From Actinomycetes bacterium (GTDB lineage Bacteria; Actinomycetota; Acidimicrobiia; Acidimicrobiales; Bog-793): a DNA stretch of 51,798 nt. The stretch lies in assembly GCA_021829645.1 (NCBI GenBank), contig JAKBPI010000014.1:1-51798 (forward strand), in the 5' to 3' direction. Below, in pieces: positions 43,971 to 51,798 of the stretch (its first letter is position 1; every line of letters begins with the position of its first letter). A model generated the notes under the pieces. It ran no database searches. It saw only the letters and a list, made by a program, of their open reading frames with translations, and was not told the origin of the DNA. The position numbers and the translations under genes are program-made.

Positions 43971-44672
43971 TTATTGTTTTCTTGCAAAAAATACTTGTAC
44001 CAGTCCCCCGGAGAGTTCCCTGCGAAGGGCATGATGAAATCCTATCTCTTTTGCCGATTCCTTAAACTCAGCTTCTCTCGGCAAGTAGCCTACCGATCTT
44101 GGCAAATAAGAGTAAGCATTCTTATCAGATAAGATACCTCCGAGGAAAGGCACCGCTTTGTTGAACCAGATATTATTTGCCGTTTTTAGAAGTTTTGAGT
44201 TCGGTTGGGACACATCTAAAAAAGCCATGCGTCCGCCTGGGATCAAAACTCGGAATACTTCTTCTAAGACACTTCGTAAATCGGTAAAGTTTCTGACGGC
44301 AAACCCGCTGATAACGGCGCCTATGCTGTTATCTTTGAGGGGTAGCATTTCGCCCTGTCCCTGTACCGGGCAATCTTGACGATTTCTGCCGTTGCGCAAC
44401 ATGCCCATCGATAGATCCAGACCGATAGTTTTGATATTCATGTTGACGAGTGTTTTGCTGAAATCCCCTGTACCACATGCTAAATCCAAAACTATTTCGC
44501 TATAGTTGGAGGGCAGCAGCAGCATTTCTAAAGTACGTTTGCGCCAATAAGTATCCAGTCCCAGGGAGATAACAGAGTTTAACAGGTCGTACCTGCCGGC
44601 TATGTCGTTAAACATCTGCTGCACTAAAAAGGTTTTTTCGTTACCTTGTGGCAACGAGGAAGTGTAATCCAC
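43971..44672 (-). CDS. menG: Demethylmenaquinone methyltransferase
   Basis: Methylates demethylmenaquinone with S-adenosylmethionine as the last step of menaquinone synthesis (UbiE/COQ5 family). The protein has 233 residues. VQQMFNDIAGRYDLLNSVISLGLD is the family start, LDLACGTGDFSKTL is the SAM-binding loop, and SGFAVRNFTDLRSVLEEVFRVLIPGGRMAFLDV and SYLPRSVGYLP follow as UbiE signatures. The start is a GTG at 44672. It forms a two-gene unit with menF, 24 bp downstream. Confidence 0.95.
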   Translation of the reverse strand: MDYTSSLPQGNEKTFLVQQMFNDIAGRYDLLNSVISLGLDTYWRKRTLEMLLLPSNYSEIVLDLACGTGDFSKTLVNMNIKTIGLDLSMGMLRNGRNRQDCPVQGQGEMLPLKDNSIGAVISGFAVRNFTDLRSVLEEVFRVLIPGGRMAFLDVSQPNSKLLKTANNIWFNKAVPFLGGILSDKNAYSYLPRSVGYLPREAEFKESAKEIGFHHALRRELSGGLVQVFFARKQ

Positions 44673-44780
44673 GAGCGATCCCTATCCTTTCTAATGAGCG
44701 TTTCCTCGTTCAATCTTTATCATAAAGCAATTGAAGAGGAAATAGACCCTATAAAAGAGATAAGACTTATCTTTTGTGAT

Positions 44781-45149
44781 TTACTTCTTGAACCATACTT
44801 TGTAATATTCCCTGCTCATAGGATGGAGCAGCAAAGCCAAGAGAGCTATGATAAAAATCAGGTTGATAATATTGATTGAGGCAAAGCCATATGAAATCGT
44901 GAGGATAAAAGCCAAGGCTGCTACCCCTATACCGGTTGCATAACCCCATTTTTTCTCGTTTGATATACCGTATCCGCCGGCAAAATAGCCGATCAACAAA
45001 AGTATGGAAATGAGACCATAGCCTCCGTATATGATGCCGCTTAGGAGTCCAAGTAAACCTGACAGGTACAACATCCAAACAGCTGCCTGTAGGGTTTGAG
45101 GTTGATTGGTGGGTAAATATTTGCGTTCTACTGGTTTACGATAAGACAT
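44781..45149 (-). CDS. Small polytopic membrane protein, unknown
   Basis: I do not recognise a family. The protein has 122 residues: a polar N-terminus (SYRKPVERKYLPTNQP) and four likely membrane helices, then the tail HPMSREYYKVWFKK. The ATG at 45149 is chosen because AGGGGTGG, a strong ribosome binding site, lies 11 bases upstream and because the first residues resemble a normal cytoplasmic start; the frame is open further, to 45278. It lies upstream of menG on the same strand with 108 bases between, so a link to menaquinone or respiration is possible but unproven. Confidence 0.65.
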   Translation of the reverse strand: MSYRKPVERKYLPTNQPQTLQAAVWMLYLSGLLGLLSGIIYGGYGLISILLLIGYFAGGYGISNEKKWGYATGIGVAALAFILTISYGFASINIINLIFIIALLALLLHPMSREYYKVWFKK

Positions 45150-45389
45150 GTACCAATTATGCCACCCCTGAGGTCTGAAAAGCATGCACAGGCTGCTTTT
45201 TATAAAAAAGTTGGCCGGGACCGGTCCCAAAAGCCGAGTAAACCGTATCAATCGGGTATAGGCATTTGATTGGTACAAGTGCCGAGAGAAAGCAATGATA
45301 TTTTTGTGCCAACATAAAACCGTATCGATTTGTGTCTTTTGTCCATAGACCTTCGGGATCTGACGGTATTAAACTTATAAATACATAAA

Positions 45390-46115
45390 GTGAGTTGCAA
45401 TATGTACGATGTAATAAAAATACCTGACCATCTTGATGAAAATGCCCTGGACACTGCTAGTGGGCTTAGGCAAAAGCATAAATTGGATACCAAGCATAAA
45501 ATTCAAGATGCAGCGAATGTTTTGTTTGGCAAGTATGGTTTTCAAGCTACGACTATGGAAATGATAGCTGCCAGCGTTGACATATCGCCCAGAACCATAT
45601 TCCGTTATTTTGATTCCAAGGAGGATTTACTTTTATCCCAGTTAGCTAATCTGTTGAACGACATCACCGAAATCTTGACAACGAGGCCAAAGGAGGAAGA
45701 CTGTTTAACTGCTTTGAAGGCGTCAATACTTTCTGTCGTTTCTGATAAAAGGAAACTATTGACAGACGTTATTACCAATGCCATCAGGCAGATAGGCGTT
45801 GATCGGGTAGCGGCAAGGATTACAACCAACATGCACAGGTGGGAAAGCCAGACATCCGTTGTTTTTTACAGGAGACTCCGTGATGACTCTATCCGGAAAT
45901 TATCGGGTGCGGTCTTGGGAGAGGAAAAAACTCCCGATAATAAACACCTGGATATTTTGAAGTCAACGGTTGCGCGTTTGTTGGCAGCTATTGGGGCCAG
46001 TATTATGGAGAATATACTGATAAGCGTGGATGAGCAAGATTCAAAGGACCCCCTTTTTATCGAACAGCTCGTGTTGACTGCTTTTAATTTTTTTCATCGA
46101 GGTTGTCAACTATAG
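45390..46115 (+). CDS. TetR/AcrR family transcriptional regulator
   Basis: A 241-residue regulator. The N-terminal helix-turn-helix is IQDAANVLFGKYGFQATTMEMIAASVDISPRTIFRYF-like at about residues 38-75, including the SPRTIFRYFDSKEDLL recognition end typical of TetR proteins. A ligand-binding helical domain follows. A 35-residue N-terminal extension precedes the domain. GTG 45390 and ATG 45402 are both possible starts; a TATAAA box at 45376-45381 would give a nearly leaderless GTG start. It probably regulates itself or the divergent small membrane protein gene. Its last six bases overlap the 3' end of rlmN on the other strand (46110-46115). Confidence 0.87.
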   Translation: MSCNMYDVIKIPDHLDENALDTASGLRQKHKLDTKHKIQDAANVLFGKYGFQATTMEMIAASVDISPRTIFRYFDSKEDLLLSQLANLLNDITEILTTRPKEEDCLTALKASILSVVSDKRKLLTDVITNAIRQIGVDRVAARITTNMHRWESQTSVVFYRRLRDDSIRKLSGAVLGEEKTPDNKHLDILKSTVARLLAAIGASIMENILISVDEQDSKDPLFIEQLVLTAFNFFHRGCQL

Positions 46116-47168
46116 GTTTTTACTGTGGAGGCTATCCTCCGGAGTACTGCCCGCCAATTGCCCACAGGCTGCAGCTATCTCCTGTCCTCTTGTGCGCCTG
46201 ACAGTGGCATTTACTCCCAATTCTGAGAGCATTGAGGAAAACAGGTTGATTTTTTCTTTGGAAGGGGCCAGCAGGCCTTTTCCCATGGCTCCTGTCGTCG
46301 GGTTGAGGGGTATGAGGTTGACGTGTGCGGCCGGATAAAGTGTTTTGGCGAGTTTTGCCAGTTCTTTCGCATCTTGTTCTGAATCGTTGACGCCGGACAT
46401 AAGAGCCCATTCAAAAGAAATTCTTCTATTTTTGACGCTCAAGTAATGGGCACAGGCTTCCATGAGGATTGCTATGGGGTATGTTTTATTTATTGGAACT
46501 AAAGCAGAGCGCAGATCATCGTTGGCCGCATGCAGGGATACGGCAAGATTTATCGCCAGTTCTTCCTTGGCCAGACGCTTAATGCCGGGAACAATTCCAA
46601 CTGTAGACAAGGTGACTTTACGGGCGGAAAGCCCCATTACTTCAATGATCCTATGGAGACTTTCGATAACCGGTCCGCAGTTGGCAAGTGGCTCACCCAT
46701 GCCCATGTACACTACATGGTCGAGTCGGGAACCGTTGCTTTTGGCTTCCCGAGCGGCTGTAATTACTTGTTCGACAATTTCTCCTACGCCCAGATGACGG
46801 CTAAAGCCCAAGTCGCCCGTAGCACAGAATTTGCATGCCATGGCGCACCCGGCCTGGGAGGATATACAGACGGTAGTGGATTTTGGCCCGTACATCAAAA
46901 CGGATTCGATCTGTCGACCATCGGATAGTGAAAAAAGGTATTTTGTGGTAAGCCCCCGATCTGATACCCGTCTGGTGTCTTCACGCAAAGAGGGTTGAAA
47001 ATCTTCACGAGATGCCAGTTCTTGTCGTAAAGCAGAGGGAAGTTCTGAAATTTCTTGAGGTGATAAAAAATTGGCATAGATGCCATGTATAAGTTGGTTG
47101 ACGCGGTATTTAGGGTAGTCACTCAGAGCATTCGTCAAACCGTCCCTGTCCAGATCGTAAAGTCCCAT
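46110..47168 (-). CDS. rlmN: 23S rRNA (adenine-C2)-methyltransferase / tRNA m2A37
   Basis: A radical SAM enzyme that methylates C2 of A2503 in 23S rRNA, and of A37 in some tRNAs. The ATG at 47168 is preferred over the far upstream ATG at 47267, because MGLYDLDRDGL matches the usual RlmN beginning and a -10 box lies just upstream. The resulting protein has 352 residues. The iron-sulfur triad is in GCAMACKFCATG, YMGMGEPLAN is the SAM-side motif, and the C-terminal TVRRTRGQEIAAACGQLAG holds the catalytic Cys. The convergent TetR gene overlaps its end by six bases. Confidence 0.95.
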   Translation of the reverse strand: MGLYDLDRDGLTNALSDYPKYRVNQLIHGIYANFLSPQEISELPSALRQELASREDFQPSLREDTRRVSDRGLTTKYLFSLSDGRQIESVLMYGPKSTTVCISSQAGCAMACKFCATGDLGFSRHLGVGEIVEQVITAAREAKSNGSRLDHVVYMGMGEPLANCGPVIESLHRIIEVMGLSARKVTLSTVGIVPGIKRLAKEELAINLAVSLHAANDDLRSALVPINKTYPIAILMEACAHYLSVKNRRISFEWALMSGVNDSEQDAKELAKLAKTLYPAAHVNLIPLNPTTGAMGKGLLAPSKEKINLFSSMLSELGVNATVRRTRGQEIAAACGQLAGSTPEDSLHSKNL

Positions 47169-47178
47169 GTGGAATAAA

Positions 47179-47184
47179 ATTATA
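47179..47184 (-). promoter_or_regulatory. -10 box for rlmN, very short leader
   Basis: TATAAT on the minus strand reads from 47184 to 47179. The expected start near 47172 leaves only about four bases before the ATG at 47168. No Shine-Dalgarno sequence fits in that space. No good -35 is found at normal spacing. Confidence 0.45.
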
Positions 47185-47281
47185 ATACAAATACAACTCA
47201 ATATTTGTCGATCGCTCTTATAACGGTACGGACACTCGTGGTGATACCTATAAATTTTTATTGACAACTCACTGCCAAGTT

Positions 47282-48391
47282 TTATTCTGCTATGTCCAAT
47301 ACGTAGATTTTATCTTGGTGGTCCAAAGTGAAATCCAGACTTTGATATAGGTGTATAGCCGTTTCGTTAGCCGAGTCTGTATAAAGATAACAAGTCGATA
47401 TGCCTGATTTTTCCAGAAATCCTATACCGGCGAGAAGAAGAGTTTTTCCAAGTCCATGACCCCTGTAGCGGGCATCTAAGCCCAATATGTAAATTTCACC
47501 TATGTCATAAGGGGGAACTGGCCGTTGTCTCAAAATTTTTGTCCAGCAGAACCCGGAAGGGCGGTTTTCAATTTCTAGGATTAGTAATCCTGCCGGGTCA
47601 AACCAGGGCTTACCTTCGCGGTATAAAAAATCTCCCAGTCCCCATTTCCCCTGTTCTTTATGTATGGCAAATGCTCGTTTATTCAGTTCAAGCCAGGTAT
47701 TTTCGTCTTTGCCGGTTTGAAAAGGTCTTATTGATACTTTTTCTGTCTCCGCTCCGTTGTTTTTCTCGGATGAGACGACGAAAGGCCGGGGGTCCTGACT
47801 CAGTTGCTTTTTCATCGACAATAAGGTAAAGGATTCCGTAAAGGCAGTCTCTTTGGCTACCTCGTTGATTAGGGGAGACGACATCGGGGCAAATAATTGC
47901 AGTTGCCCGCCCCCGTTGTTTCTTGCCTCTCGGATACCTTTTAGGAGCAACTCTTTGGCTAAGTATCTTGTTGCCGGCACATCTCTGGGTATGACCAGTG
48001 CCATATACCACTTGTCGTAACCGTAAGAAAGTTGTAGGTATGAAAGATTATTTTGTTCCGACAATGCGATCTCGATTTCTGTCTCAGATAGAGGCCGTAT
48101 CAAGTCGGACAAGCTGACGGTGGATCCTTCGTTCCGGGTATCCCGGTTCACTACGCCAAAGTAAGCACAAACGAAACTTATCCCCAAATTGAGATTTTGA
48201 TCACTGCGAAAAGTTTCTCCGGCTTTTAGCATATCTTTTGGGACTCCGTAGACTTTTTGTTCTAACGAAAGCAGCATCTGTTCGTTGAGGGCTTCGTGTC
48301 CGGTACTCAAAAAGGAGCGGTTACAAAGGCTTTCTATCAGGTTGTAGTGGTGTTGTCGTGGAGATTTTATACTTGTAATATCGATATGCAT
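47282..48391 (-). CDS. mshD: Mycothiol synthase (GNAT acetyltransferase)
   Basis: Acetylates Cys-GlcN-inositol, the last step of mycothiol synthesis, the actinobacterial low-molecular-weight thiol. The protein has 369 residues and two tandem GNAT domains, as in MshD. The second, active domain has the segments NKRAFAIHKEQGKWGLGD, EIYILGLDARYRGHGLGKTLL (acetyl-CoA loop) and TCYLYTDSANETAIHLYQSLDF, the family signature. The first domain (about 1-190) is degenerate but recognisable. A TATACT -10 box lies at 48427-48432 in the minus orientation. Other msh genes are not in the window, apart from a general PIG-L protein. Confidence 0.9.
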   Translation of the reverse strand: MHIDITSIKSPRQHHYNLIESLCNRSFLSTGHEALNEQMLLSLEQKVYGVPKDMLKAGETFRSDQNLNLGISFVCAYFGVVNRDTRNEGSTVSLSDLIRPLSETEIEIALSEQNNLSYLQLSYGYDKWYMALVIPRDVPATRYLAKELLLKGIREARNNGGGQLQLFAPMSSPLINEVAKETAFTESFTLLSMKKQLSQDPRPFVVSSEKNNGAETEKVSIRPFQTGKDENTWLELNKRAFAIHKEQGKWGLGDFLYREGKPWFDPAGLLILEIENRPSGFCWTKILRQRPVPPYDIGEIYILGLDARYRGHGLGKTLLLAGIGFLEKSGISTCYLYTDSANETAIHLYQSLDFTLDHQDKIYVLDIAE

Positions 48392-48485
48392 GGAATTTTC
48401 TCTAGTTTAACAAACAGTGCTTAGCCAGTATAGCTTTATCACAAATATCAACCGTGTCGTATCTCAGACGGCATTTACGGTTGAC

Positions 48486-48613
48486 CCTGTTCCAATAAGA
48501 AACGGTCGTGTGAAGCCGCTGCAACAACTGTATCAAGAATAACTTGAACAGTCAAGTGATATCTCAATGGAAACGCTCGTGTGAAGCCGTTGTAACTGTG
48601 CTTTTGGAACAGG
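48486..48613. repeat. Imperfect 26-bp direct repeats inside a 10-bp inverted repeat, CRISPR-like
   Basis: Two copies, 48500-48525 and 48571-48596, share 23 of 26 bases with a conserved core CGTGTGAAGCCG. Their period is 71 bases. Read on the minus strand they begin GTTRCARCGGCTTCACACGA and run into CGTTTC then ATTG, which resembles a 36-base CRISPR repeat with a 35-base spacer. The outer ends CCTGTTCCAA (48486-48495) and TTGGAACAGG (48604-48613) are perfectly inverted. No cas genes are in the window. It could be a CRISPR relic, a structured RNA or a miniature element. Confidence 0.45.
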
Positions 48614-48618
48614 TGTTT

Positions 48619-49521
48619 TTAGCTTGGACACCCTGAAACGTTAAATTCCGGCCAGTAGTTGGTAGAAGACGTACAGATATGTAAGTGATCTGTCTTATTG
48701 ATTTCCAGCAAAACATCCGATGCAATTAGTTCCTGTCCCGCCGGTGGTGCTATGTGGACTCCGTCACTGTCGCGAACGGTAAGTAAATCTCCGGAGGGAT
48801 TTTTTAAGTATTGGGTAAATGACTTGCTTCTACTCATAAAGAGATTCCAAGTAGGTATGTAAATGACTCCCGGGTGAACTTTTGCTTCGGCTGCATAGAC
48901 GCTATTGAGAAGCTCCATTGATGTGTTGGGTAAAACTGAGGTAGCAGACATGACGGGTAGTCCTACCCAAAAGACTTGGCATTTGATTTTTTCTGCTTCA
49001 CTCATCATGCCGGCCACCCTGAGGGCATAATCCCGGCGCCAGAGAGCCGTACCGAATTCAACAGGAGAACCGTTTTGATCAAAACCTACGGCGTCGTTGC
49101 CGCCTATGACGATAACCATGATTTGTGGGTGGTATTTGGCGAGTTCTTCTTGCAAGATTACCGGCCAGTTGTAGTAGGCAACATTGGCGAGTCCGGTAGA
49201 GCCGACAGCATCTAAGACTAAGTGGATATAAGGATCGGAGCCTATAATGTCCTGTAGTCCGTAACCGAGGTCTTCACCGAGGGAATCCCCTACAGACAGA
49301 ATGGTCAGAACATGTTTGGCAGAAGGCTGGGGGATTAGGGTAGTAGTCGCGGTGGGTTTTAAACGCGGATTTTTTTTATGCTTGACGGGTTTGTGCCTTT
49401 TGTGGCTTTGATGTCTTGCCGGTCGTTTAGCTGCTACCGAAGTTGTATTTGGGATAAAAGAGAAGGAAAGGATGCCGAGAAGTAGGGCTATAACAAAAAT
49501 CCATGCAACCTTTTTCCTCAT
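48619..49521 (-). CDS. Exported SGNH/GDSL hydrolase
   Basis: A 300-residue secreted or membrane-tethered hydrolase. Residues 1-30 form a signal or anchor helix, followed by a very basic His/Lys/Arg linker (about 32-56) and then the SGNH domain. Block I is GDSLGED with Ser80, block III is IGGND (140-143, Asn142) and block V is DSDGVHI with Asp252 and His255. Four family blocks are thus readable. It may act on acyl groups of cell-wall polysaccharides or lipids; this is inference from the DUF459/SGNH relatives of acyltransferase systems. Three Cys in the last 20 residues could form a disulfide. Confidence 0.8.
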   Translation of the reverse strand: MRKKVAWIFVIALLLGILSFSFIPNTTSVAAKRPARHQSHKRHKPVKHKKNPRLKPTATTTLIPQPSAKHVLTILSVGDSLGEDLGYGLQDIIGSDPYIHLVLDAVGSTGLANVAYYNWPVILQEELAKYHPQIMVIVIGGNDAVGFDQNGSPVEFGTALWRRDYALRVAGMMSEAEKIKCQVFWVGLPVMSATSVLPNTSMELLNSVYAAEAKVHPGVIYIPTWNLFMSRSKSFTQYLKNPSGDLLTVRDSDGVHIAPPAGQELIASDVLLEINKTDHLHICTSSTNYWPEFNVSGCPS

Positions 49522-49765
49522 TGTATATACCCTGCTGTTTTTCTATAGCTAATTGTACAGTTGTATTGTAATAAAACTTTAAGAAATTCTTTATGAATGT
49601 ATATGATTCATCAGACAATTTCTGTCTATGCATTATTTATACAAGATATCTTATGTGCATACAATAGAAGAGACGGTTTTTCCTTTTATGAATGCCGCTG
49701 ACCCCCTGTCGACGGCTACTATATAAATTGAGTAAGCCACTAACATTTACAGGGAAAACACCGTA

Positions 49766-50419
49766 TTGGAAAATAATTTGTCGTTGCAACAGCAAGCTGA
49801 AGAAATCGGAAAGCGGTTAGCTTTGCTTTATCCCGGGAATGCCAGAGACCTGTGCGCTTTGCATTTTGAAAACGAGTTCGAGTTGCTTGCGGCTACGATA
49901 CTTTCAGCGCAATGTACAGACGAGCGGGTTAACATGGTTACCGAAGTTTTATTTTCCACATACAGTACACCCAAAGAGCTTGCCTGCGCAGATCCGGAAG
50001 CCGTGGAAGAGATTGTCAGACCAACAGGATTTTACAGAGAAAAAGCCAAAAATCTTATCAACATGTCTTCTGTGCTAGTAGAAAACTATGGCGGGAATGT
50101 ACCTAATAAGATGGAAGATCTTGTGCGGTTGCCAGGTGTGGGCAGAAAAACCGCCAATGTGGTCTTGAGTGTTGCTTTTGGACTCCCCGGTTTACCGGTT
50201 GACACGCATGTGAAGCGTCTGAGTAAGCGGCTGGGCCTTACTAAGTCAGAAGACCCGGTAGTTATAGAGCAAGAACTCAATGAATTGATTCCGTCACAAG
50301 AAAGAGGTTCTTTCAGTTTGTGTCTTATATTGCATGGACGAAAAGTCTGTCAGGCCAGAAAGCCGCGATGCGCCGCTTGCGATTTGGCTGATATCTGCCC
50401 GTCCGTATTATCGGCTTAG
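49766..50419 (+). CDS. nth: Endonuclease III
   Basis: A bifunctional DNA glycosylase and AP lyase for oxidised pyrimidines. The protein has 217 residues. The helix-hairpin-helix LPGVGRKTANVVL contains catalytic Lys128, Asp146 is in LPVDTHV, and a [4Fe-4S] cluster is bound by Cys195, Cys202, Cys205 and Cys211 in the usual 6-2-5 spacing. The start is a TTG at 49766 with AGGGAAAA at 49751-49758 before it. In many Actinobacteria nth sits close to crp and resA-like genes; none is seen here. Confidence 0.97.
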   Translation: MENNLSLQQQAEEIGKRLALLYPGNARDLCALHFENEFELLAATILSAQCTDERVNMVTEVLFSTYSTPKELACADPEAVEEIVRPTGFYREKAKNLINMSSVLVENYGGNVPNKMEDLVRLPGVGRKTANVVLSVAFGLPGLPVDTHVKRLSKRLGLTKSEDPVVIEQELNELIPSQERGSFSLCLILHGRKVCQARKPRCAACDLADICPSVLSA

Positions 50420-50596
50420 GTCATGATTTGAGAATTATTTTCCTTCTAATCTATATTGAGATATGACGGAAGACCATACTTTAGGCTGCTTCTTTAGATA
50501 AAAGAAGCTCATGAATCCCACAATATATTCCGATTATCAGGTATGATACTTTCGGCATTGAATGCGTCATGCAAGCATTGCCACGGGAGGAAATAA

Positions 50597-51463
50597 ATGA
50601 ACAAATTGATTACCAATAAACAATCTCTTCTCATTATCGCCATTGCCACCGCCGCTCTAGCTTTGGTATATATATTTGGCGGTTTAGCTTACATAACTTT
50701 ATCTTATACAAGCAACACCGCATCTCAAGATTTATCGACGGCCTCCGTGTGGATTAACCTTTGTGCTGTTATTGGATACTTGGCCAATTTGGGAAATCTC
50801 TCGTTTGATGCTATGGTCAAAAAAGAGTGGAAAGTATTTGGTGAACTTGGAGGAATGACGGTAGCCTTTTTTATTATGGCCATAGGGTTCCTGGTGTCCG
50901 CTCTAAATGTAAATACTATTGCAGGCAATTCCACAATGGTGGCGGTTGCTATAGGTCTGGTGAGTCTGGTATTGCTCTACAGGGCAGCCGATTTGTCGAT
51001 AGAAGCACAGAATAACGGCCAATCTTCCCGTGAAGGCAAACTCTGGTTGGTATCTTTTCTGGGGGTTTTACTGCTATCGATAGGCTACGGTATTGCTTCT
51101 TCGAGTTCTTCATCTGCCGTTGCGGCAGGAGTGTTGTCCGCTATAGGTTTTGCACTGATTGGGGGAGTTGTTGCCACTGCCTATAAAAACGGTCAGCTTG
51201 CTTCTGTCGTGACTCTATATGTCGTAAGAAGTGCGGGTATTTTAGCTATAGCCTCCTTGGTAGCAGCCATACTGCAAGGTATAGAGTTTTCACCCTCCAG
51301 TTCACTTACGGGCGTTCAAATAGCAGGCGCTGTGCCTGCTTTCTTACTGGCGGTGGCCTACGGGGTGCTCGCTTATGCAACGTGGAGCCTTCTGGCATCG
51401 AAACAATCTTCTACGGCACAATATACCTACACTCCGGAACTACCGATAACGCCAGACGAGTAG
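50597..51463 (+). CDS. Polytopic membrane protein, unknown
   Basis: I do not recognise a family. The protein has 288 residues and about eight hydrophobic segments. The first is LLIIAIATAALALVYIFGGLAYITLS and the last is AVPAFLLAVAYGVLAYATWSLLA. Loops are short; one has SYTSNTASQDLSTASV on the outside of the first helix. The C-terminal tail (QSSTAQYTYTPELPITPDE) is acidic and hydrophilic. GGGAGGAAA at 50584-50592 is a strong ribosome binding site for the ATG. TATGAT at 50542-50547 is a likely -10. It has no obvious link to nth. Confidence 0.8.
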   Translation: MNKLITNKQSLLIIAIATAALALVYIFGGLAYITLSYTSNTASQDLSTASVWINLCAVIGYLANLGNLSFDAMVKKEWKVFGELGGMTVAFFIMAIGFLVSALNVNTIAGNSTMVAVAIGLVSLVLLYRAADLSIEAQNNGQSSREGKLWLVSFLGVLLLSIGYGIASSSSSSAVAAGVLSAIGFALIGGVVATAYKNGQLASVVTLYVVRSAGILAIASLVAAILQGIEFSPSSSLTGVQIAGAVPAFLLAVAYGVLAYATWSLLASKQSSTAQYTYTPELPITPDE

Positions 51464-51798
51464 GTATTTACGTTGTATAAAATACCAGTTGTGCGTTGGG
51501 ATGAAGTATTCTCATTGGACACGGCTTGTTGATTATTGATGATGTTTGCAAAAAATATTCTTAGTTAATTCTGTCGCAGTAAAAGACTTTGGAAGTTTTT
51601 CTGCCAAAATCCTGTATCTCACCAACCCAACTTTCCCAAACTTATTGTATAACACCTGTTCACATGGGATGATACTAGATGGCTGCTGAAGTAAGGGCCA
51701 ATTCATTCGGGATATTTCATGGAAATTTAGTGCATGCAAGATTGCATTTGAAATTGGTTAATTTATAGCGACATTTATTGGCGATATTTGTTGATATT
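51464..51798. other. Right-edge gap without a recognised gene
   Basis: About 335 A+T-rich bases to the window edge. GGTATTT (51463-51469) and AAATACC (51480-51486) form a 7-bp stem that begins in the stop codon of the preceding gene. No T-run follows. A minus-strand 68-codon frame here has no support. Nothing else is seen. Confidence 0.4.

Noticed and set aside
51533-51739. 68-residue minus-strand frame at the right edge
   Set aside because: No start signal, no motif, A+T-rich surroundings.

Overview
The window looks like a chromosomal stretch of a low-to-mid G+C actinobacterium, most like the class Acidimicrobiia. The lineage is inferred from four things seen here: a mycothiol synthase (MshD), an F420/deazaflavin-type nitroreductase, LexA operators of the CGAAC-N4-GTTCG type, and secreted proteins with Thr-rich TTTTAAP linkers. 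GTG and TTG starts are common, and several genes have a -10 box so close to the start codon that a leaderless mRNA is likely. By eye the G+C is in the low-to-mid forties; no species can be named. I see no phage, transposase or cas genes.

Layout. 1-3551: the 3' part of a large secreted protein with at least eight near-identical Ig-like tandem repeats and an FN3-like domain. 3665-7143: gpsA, rnhB, a DMT-type permease, a DUF4232-like lipoprotein and tRNA-Val(UAC). 7335-9964: an HSL-family esterase and a coiled-coil DUF2130 protein. 10197-12017: a secreted protein made only of three CBM2 domains and Thr/Ala/Pro linkers. 12180-16109: a deazaflavin-dependent nitroreductase-like protein, a YihY/BrkB membrane protein and an S9 peptidase, somewhat A+T-rich. 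16171-19731: lexA, divergent from an uncharacterised single-pass membrane protein behind three LexA boxes, then a PIG-L deacetylase and dinB. 19985-24118: DUF3040, an HNH nuclease, a lipoate-ligase-like protein and an ABC exporter. 24409-28522: alaS-ruvX-aroE. 28533-33553 (minus strand): a bifunctional-nuclease-family protein, two SEDS proteins and guaA. 33899-41266: a polytopic GT-C-like protein, ppk1 and a GGDEF-like/EAL protein. 41274-45149 (minus): a YbhN/UPF0104 membrane protein, menF, ubiE/menG and a small membrane protein. 45390-51463: a TetR regulator, rlmN, mshD, a CRISPR-like repeat pair, an SGNH hydrolase, nth and an unknown polytopic membrane protein.

How the genes work together. 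DNA repair and damage response is the densest theme (lexA with its divergent partner, dinB, ruvX, nth, rnhB). Menaquinone synthesis (ubiE-menF), mycothiol (mshD) and an F420-type protein give an actinobacterial redox profile. Cell-wall growth is represented by two SEDS polymerases without an adjacent class B PBP. Two secreted repeat proteins suggest attachment to polymers or surfaces.

The strongest lead is the gene at 17001-17606. It lies divergent from lexA and just behind a perfect LexA palindrome, the place where other Gram-positives keep SOS-induced division inhibitors (YneA, DivS, ChiZ), but I see no LysM domain and its architecture is different.
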